DNA of 10,537 bases. It comes from an uncultured Chthoniobacterales bacterium (GTDB lineage: Bacteria; Verrucomicrobiota; Verrucomicrobiae; Chthoniobacterales; UBA10450). The position numbers and the translations under genes were made by a program. Location: positions 1-10,537 of the forward strand of contig CATPCN010000337.1 of assembly GCA_955652855.1 (NCBI GenBank), read 5' to 3'. Positions 1 to 4,833 of this stretch are shown piece by piece. How positions within the stretch are numbered: the first letter of the stretch is position 1; every line of letters begins with the position of its first letter. The notes beneath the pieces were generated by a model, which saw nothing but the letters and a program-made list of their open reading frames with translations, searched no databases and was not told where the DNA came from.

Positions 1-312
1 GAATATGTCCTTGGGCTCAAGCTGCTCGAATTCCCGCAAATTCTCTTCGGTCGCGCTGCTCTTCGGTAAATTTGCCAGCGGTTTCTGAAAAAATTCCTGC
101 ACTGCCGGCTCTCGCCACAGCTCGTAAATATCGCTGCGGTGCCACTCGTCGCGCGTTCGATTGAAATCGGGCAGATGCACAAATCCGAGCGTCCCTTTTG
201 GCAACAGCGCCGTCACCGCGGCGCTCGATGTTGTGCGCGAGCTGCGGAGACCGAACCAAATCACGAACGCCGCGATCGCCGCGACGAGGAGGAGCAGGAC
301 GAGCCGTTTCAT
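1..312 (-). CDS. Membrane-anchored protein of unknown function, N-terminal part only
   Basis: The frame is open from ATG at 312 to the left edge, giving 104 codons without a stop, so the C-terminal part lies outside the window. The protein begins with two basic residues and a hydrophobic run (about residues 4-21, MKRLVLLLLVAAIAAFVIWF). This is a signal anchor or an uncleaved signal peptide, because no clear cleavage site follows. After it comes a Ser/Thr-rich spacer and then a soluble region with the run ALLPKGTLGFVHLPDFNRT near residues 35-53. The body probably sits outside the inner membrane. It lies 106 nt downstream of xerD on the same strand; cotranscription is possible. No clear Shine-Dalgarno precedes the ATG. 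I do not recognise the family. The layout recalls large secreted or anchored DUF3352-like proteins, but that is only an impression. Confidence 0.75.
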   Translation of the reverse strand, partial: MKRLVLLLLVAAIAAFVIWFGLRSSRTTSSAAVTALLPKGTLGFVHLPDFNRTRDEWHRSDIYELWREPAVQEFFQKPLANLPKSSATEENLREFEQLEPKDIF

Positions 313-331
313 AAAACAGAGAGCTCAATTA

Positions 332-355
332 ATCAGGAAACCAGGAAAACAGGAA
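332..355 (+). repeat. Degenerate 8-nt tandem array, three units (CAGGAA family)
   Basis: The three consecutive octamers are ATCAGGAA, ACCAGGAA and AACAGGAA. A second array of the same consensus lies at 2305-2328; the two are 21/24 identical over 331-354 versus 2304-2327. It sits in the 106-nt gap between xerD and the downstream membrane protein gene. Confidence 0.7.
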
Positions 356-384
356 AAGAAATTGATGGATGCAATTGATTCTGA

Positions 385-411
385 TCTGCGCACATCCGCG
401 TAATCCGCGGT
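385..411 (-). repeat. Degenerate 9-nt array, inverted copy of the element at 2163-2189
   Basis: Read on the minus strand, the segment starts with CGCGGATTA and CGCGGATGT, followed by a weaker third unit. The 19-nt string at 393-411 is the exact reverse complement of 2161-2179 (ACCGCGGATTACGCGGATG). The element sits directly after the xerD stop codon. Two exact copies in 10 kb, in opposite orientations, mark it as a dispersed intergenic repeat. Confidence 0.7.
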
Positions 412-418
412 CAATTTT

Positions 419-1321
419 TTACGCTCGCGGATGAAACTTCCGGTGCACCGCTTTCAACCGCTGCTGATCGACATGCGTGTAAACCTGCGTCGTCGAAATA
501 TCAGCGTGCCCGAGCATTTCCTGAATGATTCGCAGATCAGCGCCGTTGCTGAGGAGGTGCGTAGCAAAACTGTGCCGCAGCAGGTGTGGATAAATGTTCG
601 CTTCCAATCCAGAATGCTTCGCGTGCTTTTTCACGATCTGCCAGAGGCGCACCGTAGTTAATTTTGTGCCGCGTGAAGAAAGAAAAATTTCACTGCCGGT
701 GCGGCGCTTCACCAATTTCGGTCGTTCCATCGACATATACGCGGCCACCGCTTCACACGCTTTTCGCCCGACCGGAACGAGCCGGGTTTTGTTTCCTTTG
801 CCGGTCACGCGCAAAATGCGTTCGTTTAGATCGAGATTTTCCAGGCGCGCATTCGCCAGCTCAGAAATGCGCAGCCCGCTCGCGTAAAGCATCTCGATCA
901 TCGCGCGGTCGCGCAGACCGAGGGGGACTTTCGTATCCACACTCTCGATCAAACGTTCCACCTGCAATTCATTCAGCGTTTCCGGAAGGTAACGCTCGAT
1001 GCGCGGCAGCGTCAGCGCTTCGGTCGGATCTTTCGCGCCTTTGCCGCCGAGATGGCGAAAGAAAATCTTCAGCGCGACCACGATTAATTTGATCGACGAA
1101 GCGGCAAGCCCGCTTCGCTTTCGGTCCGCCAGATATTCGCTGATGACCGGCAGCGTGACCGCGCGGGGATTGTCGATCTTCTTTCTCGCCGCGCACCACG
1201 CAGCAAATTCCGTGAGCGAGCGTCGCGTCGAGAGTTGATAATTTTCCGATAGCCCGCGCTCGACCGCGAGAAAGCGGATGAACGAATCGATCTGCTGCTC
1301 CACGTGCTCAACATCAAACAT
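419..1321 (-). CDS. xerD: Tyrosine recombinase XerD
   Basis: This is a site-specific tyrosine recombinase of the XerC/XerD family. In other bacteria these enzymes resolve chromosome dimers at dif during division. Counting from GTG 1324 (301 aa), residues 9-92 form the SAM-like N-terminal DNA-binding domain. The catalytic domain starts near residue 112 and holds the full active site: R152 (SGLRISELANA), K176 in the beta-hairpin (TGKGNKTR), H247 and R250 (HLLRHSFATHLL), H273 (LGHADI) and nucleophile Y282 (TTQVYTHV). Length is normal for XerD (about 300 aa). GTG 1324 and ATG 1321 are both possible starts. I chose ATG 1321; neither has a good Shine-Dalgarno, and a mini-ORF ends on it. The gene is divergent from the UVR-motif gene. 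XerD rather than XerC is a family-level judgement. Confidence 0.93.
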   Translation of the reverse strand: MFDVEHVEQQIDSFIRFLAVERGLSENYQLSTRRSLTEFAAWCAARKKIDNPRAVTLPVISEYLADRKRSGLAASSIKLIVVALKIFFRHLGGKGAKDPTEALTLPRIERYLPETLNELQVERLIESVDTKVPLGLRDRAMIEMLYASGLRISELANARLENLDLNERILRVTGKGNKTRLVPVGRKACEAVAAYMSMERPKLVKRRTGSEIFLSSRGTKLTTVRLWQIVKKHAKHSGLEANIYPHLLRHSFATHLLSNGADLRIIQEMLGHADISTTQVYTHVDQQRLKAVHRKFHPRA

Positions 1322-1335
1322 CACACTTCAAACAT
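1321..1335 (-). other. Mini-ORF (4 codons) whose stop overlaps the xerD start; part of a 14-nt near-duplication
   Basis: On the minus strand, ATG at 1335 opens a frame coding M-F-E-V and ending at TGA 1323-1321. The final A is the first base of the xerD ATG (TGATG). A Shine-Dalgarno-like GAAGG ends 4 nt before the mini-ORF start. The mini-ORF begins ATGTTTGA and the xerD start 14 nt later also reads ATGTTTGA, so the start region looks duplicated with a frame change. Translation by reinitiation is inference only. Confidence 0.4.
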
Positions 1336-1397
1336 CCAGCCTTCTTCGGAGCGCGCCCATTGACAAGCGGAGGCCGAATGTTCGATGCTTCTTTAGG
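1322..1397. promoter_or_regulatory. Divergent intergenic region between xerD and the UVR-motif gene
   Basis: This 76-nt gap separates two divergent starts and must hold or border the promoters of both genes. I could not pick convincing -35/-10 pairs for either direction. It carries a mini-ORF for each gene. The plus-strand GGAGG at 1369-1373 is the only strong Shine-Dalgarno in it. Confidence 0.45.
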
Positions 1398-1401
1398 ATG
1401 A
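1378..1401 (+). CDS. Candidate 7-codon leader ORF coupled to the UVR-motif gene
   Basis: ATG 1378 follows GGAGG (1369-1373) by 4 nt and codes M-F-D-A-S-L-G, ending at TGA 1399-1401. That stop overlaps the start of the UVR-motif gene (ATG 1398-1400) as ATGA, the usual arrangement for translational coupling. The downstream gene has only an AGG touching its ATG, too close to work as a ribosome site, so the leader may supply the initiating ribosomes. No database support can be claimed for so short a peptide. Confidence 0.4.
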   Translation: MFDASLG

Positions 1402-2156
1402 GCTTGGATTTGAACACGCTGTTGAAAGATTGGCCGCACGAACCTGGCGCGATCAAGGTGCGCAAAATCGCGGGGCTCGACGGCCGCGAAAAATTGCAGC
1501 TCCGCATCGATCTCGGCATGCTTCAGATGGAAATGAGCGGCCGGCCCGACGGTCAGCGCCCGCACAATTGCGAATCGCTCCTCGTTTATCATCAGCGCCG
1601 CGCCGCGCGTGCGCAGGCGCGTGGCGAAACGTACGACCTCACTCCCGAGCAATGCGGCGAGCTTCAGCAGGAAGGGATTCAATATTATCACCGCTATCTG
1701 AGTCTCTTTCAGATCAACGAATTTCCCGGCGTCATCCGCGACACGCAACGCAATCTCGATCTTTTCGAATTCGTCATCGCGCACAGCGAACGCGAAGAAC
1801 TCATCTGGAGCTTCCAGCAATTTCGTCCTTACGTCGTGATGATGAACACACGCGCCAAAGCTTCCATTCTTCTCGGTGAAGGCAGGTTCGCCGAGGCCAT
1901 GCGCGAGATCGAAACGGGGCGCGACACCATCGTGGAATTTTTTCAGCAATCGCATTTCCCGGAACTGGCCGCGAAAAGTTCCGAGCTCGCGTTTCTGGAG
2001 GAGTGGCTGCAGGAAGTGAGCGCGAAACGCCCGCTCAGTAAGATCGAGATAATGGAGCGCGAAATGGAAACCGCTATCTCGCGCGAAATGTACGAGCGTG
2101 CCGCCGAGCTGCGCGATGCGATCAACCTGCTGAAAACGAATAATCCCACCGTCTGA
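1398..2156 (+). CDS. UVR (UvrB/UvrC) motif-containing protein
   Basis: The product is 252 aa. The C-terminal segment, residues 215-246 (KIEIMEREMETAISREMYER... then AAELRDAINLLK), matches the UVR motif, the helical hairpin that lets UvrB contact UvrC and that also occurs in McsA- and ClpC-type proteins. No nuclease, helicase or ATPase motif is visible, so this is not UvrB or UvrC itself. Residues 1-210 are mostly helical and charged, and the segment around 145-180 (MMNTRAKASILLGEGRFAEAMREIETG) looks TPR-like, suggesting a protein-interaction role, perhaps in stress or repair. The start at 1398 agrees with a leader ORF stopping on it; upstream in-frame extension would run into xerD antisense sequence. 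A possible terminator lies 51 nt after the stop. Exact function is unknown. Confidence 0.85.
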   Translation: MSLDLNTLLKDWPHEPGAIKVRKIAGLDGREKLQLRIDLGMLQMEMSGRPDGQRPHNCESLLVYHQRRAARAQARGETYDLTPEQCGELQQEGIQYYHRYLSLFQINEFPGVIRDTQRNLDLFEFVIAHSEREELIWSFQQFRPYVVMMNTRAKASILLGEGRFAEAMREIETGRDTIVEFFQQSHFPELAAKSSELAFLEEWLQEVSAKRPLSKIEIMEREMETAISREMYERAAELRDAINLLKTNNPTV

Positions 2157-2162
2157 GCTAAC

Positions 2163-2189
2163 CGCGGATTACGCGGATGACACGGATCA
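2163..2189 (+). repeat. Degenerate 9-nt tandem array, three units (CGCGGATNA family)
   Basis: The units are CGCGGATTA, CGCGGATGA and CACGGATCA, beginning 6 nt after the UVR gene stop. The first 19 nt (2161-2179) recur exactly, inverted, at 393-411 after xerD. Both copies lie at the 3' end of a gene. Confidence 0.75.
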
Positions 2190-2207
2190 TTCGAACTTGT
2201 TGTAGAG

Positions 2208-2233
2208 GCGGCTGTGTCAGCCGCAAAGTTTTT
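2208..2233 (+). terminator. Hairpin followed by a T run; possible intrinsic terminator of the UVR gene
   Basis: GCGGCT (2208-2213) and AGCCGC (2219-2224) form a perfect 6-bp GC-rich stem with a 5-nt loop. AAAG and then five T (2229-2233) follow. Position, 51 nt after the UVR gene stop, suits a terminator, although the T run is short and set back from the stem. The flank GTAGAGGCGGCTGTGTCAGC also resembles hairpin-like strings I recall between genes in related genomes, so it may instead be a dispersed repeat. Confidence 0.4.
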
Positions 2234-2273
2234 CCGGGATCATTAAATCAGGAAAGGATTTACTCAGCTCTCA

Positions 2274-2297
2274 CTCTTGGTTTCGTGGTTTCCAGAT
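2274..2297 (-). repeat. Diverged inverted copy of the 8-nt array
   Basis: Read on the minus strand, the octamers are ATCTGGAA, ACCACGAA and ACCAAGAG, degraded versions of the RNCAGGAA unit. It faces the better-preserved plus-strand array at 2305-2328, so the pair could form an imperfect hairpin. Confidence 0.35.
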
Positions 2298-2304
2298 AAC
2301 TTCA

Positions 2305-2328
2305 ATCAGGAACTCAGGAAAGCAGGAG
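2305..2328 (+). repeat. Degenerate 8-nt tandem array, three units (CAGGAA family)
   Basis: The units are ATCAGGAA, CTCAGGAA and AGCAGGAG, the same family as 332-355. The last unit reads into AGGAGG (2324-2329), which by sequence is a perfect Shine-Dalgarno. Confidence 0.65.
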
Positions 2329-2375
2329 GCTCTGTTATTGCCTACAGCCGATCATTCTGAGATTCTTCGTGCGTG

Positions 2376-2570
2376 ATGCGTTTGTTAGCCGAGATCGTTA
2401 TTATAGGTGCGCTGATTTACCTGGGATGGGAACAGCCTTTTAGAGAACGCCTGCCTTGGACTAAATCAGAAACAGCAGGGTCCTCAGTTGCGGTAACAGC
2501 ACCGGCTTCGCAGAAGCCGGTGACTACGAACGCGCCAGCGCCTCGCCCCTCAACCGCGACCGGTTGTTAG
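2376..2570 (+). CDS. Small single-pass membrane protein, probably frameshifted near its end
   Basis: The frame codes 64 aa from ATG 2376 (65 from GTG 2373). Residues 2-18 (RLLAEIVIIGALIYLGW) form one membrane helix, followed by a basic segment and a Pro/Ala/Thr/Ser-rich tail ending at TAG 2568-2570. The helix and the clean charge pattern argue that it is a real gene. No Shine-Dalgarno lies near the start. A TTG-started 12-codon frame (2338-2376) follows AGGAGG by 8 nt and ends as TGATG on this ATG. Immediately after the stop, another frame reads a protein-like segment (see 2569-2661), so the tail is probably the wrong frame and the intact protein would be about 95 aa. I do not recognise the function. 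Confidence 0.55.
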   Translation: MRLLAEIVIIGALIYLGWEQPFRERLPWTKSETAGSSVAVTAPASQKPVTTNAPAPRPSTATGC

Positions 2571-2661
2571 AGCAACGCCGACTCCTTCCGGCCAGTGGAT
2601 GTGGGATCCAAACCACCATTCTACGCTCGATCCGCTCCACAAGAACCCCAGTCCTCACTAA
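2569..2661 (+). pseudogene. Likely out-of-frame C-terminal part of the small membrane protein
   Basis: One frame on from the upstream small ORF, this segment reads A-T-P-S-G-Q followed by WMWDPNHHSTLDPLHKNP, then S-P-H and TAA at 2659-2661. The run has the Trp, His, Asp and Pro pattern of a conserved motif and lacks its own start codon or ribosome site. A +1 shift between about 2530 and 2568 would fuse it to the membrane-helix ORF. A true mutation, a sequencing or assembly error, or programmed frameshifting could each explain this. Confidence 0.4.
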
Positions 2662-2695
2662 CAACTTCATTACTCGTAAACAGCTTCGAGCTGTT

Positions 2696-2737
2696 GATCA
2701 GAGATCAGAGGTCCGGAATCTGAAATCGGAGGTCCGA
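2696..2737 (+). repeat. Degenerate 7-nt tandem array, six units
   Basis: Six perfectly phased heptamers: GATCAGA, GATCAGA, GGTCCGG, AATCTGA, AATCGGA, GGTCCGA, with consensus RRTCNGR. It lies in the 247-nt gap before the GTPase operon. Any peptide read through it (S-E-V-R-N-L-K-S-E-V-R) is a by-product of the repeat. Confidence 0.8.
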
Positions 2738-2759
2738 TTTTCTCAAGGGTGACAGTTTC

Positions 2760-2780
2760 GCAATTTTAAGAGGAAATTGC
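2760..2780 (+). promoter_or_regulatory. Perfect 7-bp inverted repeat upstream of the GTPase operon
   Basis: GCAATTT (2760-2766) and AAATTGC (2774-2780) are exact reverse complements separated by 7 nt, 37 nt before the first gene of the operon. No T run follows, so a terminator is unlikely. An operator or an RNA hairpin in the leader fits better. Only symmetry and position support this. Confidence 0.4.
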
Positions 2781-2807
2781 CTCGTTCCCGGGTAGTAGGG
2801 GCATACT
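2777..2807 (+). promoter_or_regulatory. Weak candidate promoter for the GTPase operon
   Basis: TTGCCT (2777-2782) and CATACT (2802-2807) resemble -35 and -10 boxes but are 19 nt apart, longer than ideal. If real, transcription would begin near 2814 and the ATG at 2818 would be almost leaderless. That agrees with the absence of a Shine-Dalgarno there. The -35 overlaps the inverted repeat at 2760-2780. Confidence 0.22.
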
Positions 2808-2817
2808 TCTAGCTTTT

Positions 2818-4833
2818 ATGCGAGACGTGCTGAAACACACGCCATCCTCGTCCCAGGAGGAACATAGTCAGATCCTGCAGACGATCGAAATGTTTGAGGC
2901 AATCACTCAAACACAACCCGACGACTATCAATCGCTCGAAATCCTGAAGGAGGCCTACCACAAAGTGGGCCGGTCGGAGGAATCTCTGCGCATGTCGCGC
3001 CGGTTGGCCGAGACGTATTTCAACGTCGGTTCCTACACGCTCGCGATGCAGGAGTGCGAAGTCCTTTTGCTGAAGGAACCGAATTCGCCGGAGATCCTGG
3101 CGATGCTCGGGGAGATCGAAAATAAATTGCAAGCAGCCGGGCAGGCGATTGCGTCGAACGGCGCGAAGAATGGATCGAGCGGGCCGAGCGATCTGATGGG
3201 CGGCAAAGGCGAGGCGAACGGCACGCTGATGGAAGCGGGTGGCCGCGGCGCGCTTACCGGGCGGATCGACAGTTATCATTTGCTCGAACGCGGGGACGAT
3301 CATCTCGCGAAATTTTTGATCGTTCAGCAACTTTTCCCCGAGGAGCAAATCACCGCCGCGCTCGAGAGCGTGACGGTGGCAAACAAGAATCTGAGCGGTC
3401 AGGCGCTGGCGGCCTCGTTGCTTGACCACATGTGCAGCAATAAGATCGACAAACTCGAGGGAGTGCTCTCATCGCTGATCGATCGGACGAAGTTCGCCTA
3501 CGTTCCGCTCGAGTATTACGACGTCGACCGGCAAATCGTGCGCATGTTGCCGGAATCGCTGACGCTCGGCCGGTTGTTCGTGCCGTTCGATTTAATCAGC
3601 CGCACGATCATGGTGGCGTGCTGCAATCCATTTGACGCCGCGGGGCGTGAAGCGGTGCAGCAATCACTCGATTACACGGTGGCTTGGTATCTGGCGCTGC
3701 ACGGTCCGGTCGTTGCACCATCGCCGCGACGAGAAGGCATTGTCGATGTAACGCCCAAGACAGCAATTTCACCCACGCGAATTCCATTTTTACCGAATGG
3801 AGCGGACGTGCCCGCCACTGAGAGAGTTCCAGCCTCAAGCGGGCCGTCCGTTCCGATTCGTGTTCCGCCGTCGTCCGTCCCGGCGCGAATTCCATTCAAT
3901 CCGCCGCTTGATCTTGTGCGTGGCAAATTGCCGCTCGTTCCGCCGCCGGAGCCGATCGCGGTGGCTGAAGAGAAGCCAGCTCCCAAGATCGACATAAAAG
4001 ATGACAGCCTGAAAATTTCTTTGCCACTCAAAGTCGTGCTGCAAAATCTGCCGGCCTTTCAATTAAACGGCGATCCCGATGACGTGCCCGATGATGTGGA
4101 GATTGAGTTTCCTTTTTCGCTGATCGAGCCGCAGCTCGCTCTCGGCCGCGTGACGGTTTCTCTGCCGCAATTTGAGGAGGCCATCCCCGAAAATTATCGC
4201 GACCTCTTCGATCCGAACGAAGCAAACACGCCGGTCGCGCTGCCATTGCAGGAGGTGCTCAAGAACCTGCCCGTAGCTTCATTGCGAATGCGCGAGGACC
4301 AGGAGCAAGTTGAGATCACGCAGGTTTTCGAGACGCCGTTTTCACTAAAGGCGGCGGAAGACGCGAAAAGATTCAATTCCGACAAAGCGCCGGCCGCTGA
4401 AACCGCAGCGAAAAAAGATGTCGATGTAACGCCGAAGAGCGCCGATGAAGAGCCCCTCGACGCAAAGACTTTGGTCGCGCGCGCCAGTGCTCTGCCGGGA
4501 ATTGCAGCCTGTGCTGTGACATTCGCGGATGGCTTAAGCCTCGCTGGAAATCTTCCAGAGGACATGCGCGCCGAGGGTTTGTGCGCGATGGCGCCATCAC
4601 TGCTGCAGCGAATCGGGGAACACATGCCCGAAACAAAGCTCGGCACAGTCGAGTCGATGACGCTGCACTGCGGAAATTCTCCGATCACATTTTTCATGGA
4701 AGGCAACATTTGCCTGGCCGCGTTGCAGAAGGGCGCGGAGATCGGCGCCGATACGCGGGCGCAACTCGCCCGCATGGTGCATGGGCTCGCGAAAACGTTT
4801 TCAAATCCGGAGGTCGCGCATGTCGATCATTAA
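2818..4833 (+). CDS. Multidomain adaptor: TPR-like, type II secretion/PilB N-terminal (MshEN-like) and roadblock/LC7 domains
   Basis: The protein is 671 aa and soluble. Residues 18-105 are TPR-like helices (DDYQSLEILKEAYHKVGR and following). Residues 150-297 match the N-terminal domain of GspE/PilB ATPases, with the second half clearest: VPLEYYDVDRQIVRMLPESL, then VPFDLISRTIMVACCNPFD. No Walker motif follows, so the domain is free of its ATPase. Residues 298-393 are a Pro-rich linker with repeated RIPF. LPLxxVLxNLP occurs twice (402-412 and 475-485). Residues 548-662 form a roadblock/LC7 domain (LPGIAACAVTFADGLSLAGN onward), the MglB fold that binds MglA-type GTPases. The GTPase gene overlaps its last 14 nt. 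I infer an adaptor joining a GTPase switch to a pilus- or secretion-type machine. ATG 2818 is the most upstream sensible start, although it lacks a Shine-Dalgarno. Confidence 0.85.
   Translation: MRDVLKHTPSSSQEEHSQILQTIEMFEAITQTQPDDYQSLEILKEAYHKVGRSEESLRMSRRLAETYFNVGSYTLAMQECEVLLLKEPNSPEILAMLGEIENKLQAAGQAIASNGAKNGSSGPSDLMGGKGEANGTLMEAGGRGALTGRIDSYHLLERGDDHLAKFLIVQQLFPEEQITAALESVTVANKNLSGQALAASLLDHMCSNKIDKLEGVLSSLIDRTKFAYVPLEYYDVDRQIVRMLPESLTLGRLFVPFDLISRTIMVACCNPFDAAGREAVQQSLDYTVAWYLALHGPVVAPSPRREGIVDVTPKTAISPTRIPFLPNGADVPATERVPASSGPSVPIRVPPSSVPARIPFNPPLDLVRGKLPLVPPPEPIAVAEEKPAPKIDIKDDSLKISLPLKVVLQNLPAFQLNGDPDDVPDDVEIEFPFSLIEPQLALGRVTVSLPQFEEAIPENYRDLFDPNEANTPVALPLQEVLKNLPVASLRMREDQEQVEITQVFETPFSLKAAEDAKRFNSDKAPAAETAAKKDVDVTPKSADEEPLDAKTLVARASALPGIAACAVTFADGLSLAGNLPEDMRAEGLCAMAPSLLQRIGEHMPETKLGTVESMTLHCGNSPITFFMEGNICLAALQKGAEIGADTRAQLARMVHGLAKTFSNPEVAHVDH
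4809..4813 (+). promoter_or_regulatory. Shine-Dalgarno fixing the GTPase start at 4820
   Basis: GGAGG ends 6 nt before ATG 4820, inside the upstream gene. It decides against the longer in-frame start at 4781, whose 13 extra residues would precede the conserved MglA N-terminus. Confidence 0.8.

Larger units (their letters stand above)
2571..2817 (+). other. Gene-poor region upstream of the GTPase operon
   Basis: Apart from the out-of-frame segment to 2661, the heptamer array (2696-2737), the inverted repeat (2760-2780) and a weak promoter, I see nothing. A nominal ORF at 2564-2752 reads through the array and has no credible ribosome site. Confidence 0.5.

Noticed and set aside
17..328. 103-codon minus-strand ORF near the left edge
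   Set aside because: Arg-rich shadow; the neighbouring frame from ATG 312 has a clear membrane anchor and stays open to the edge.
1314..1955. Long minus-strand ORF opposite the UVR gene
   Set aside because: It is a shadow of a GC-rich gene, with no motif, no ribosome site and a composition that mirrors the plus-strand protein.
332..2737. CRISPR array
   Set aside because: The repeats are 7-9 nt, directly adjacent and without spacers.
2564..2752. 62-codon plus-strand ORF after the small membrane gene
   Set aside because: Its C-terminal half is heptamer-repeat translation and it lacks a ribosome site.
2855..2860. AGGAGG inside the adaptor gene as evidence for a later start
   Set aside because: No ATG, GTG or TTG lies in frame at proper spacing; the bases code Gln-Glu-Glu.
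2809..3429. Minus-strand 206-codon ORF opposite the adaptor N-terminus
   Set aside because: Shadow of the TPR-like and PilB-type regions; no credible start.
4194..4775. Minus-strand 193-codon ORF opposite the adaptor gene
   Set aside because: Antisense to a recognised roadblock domain; no domain of its own.
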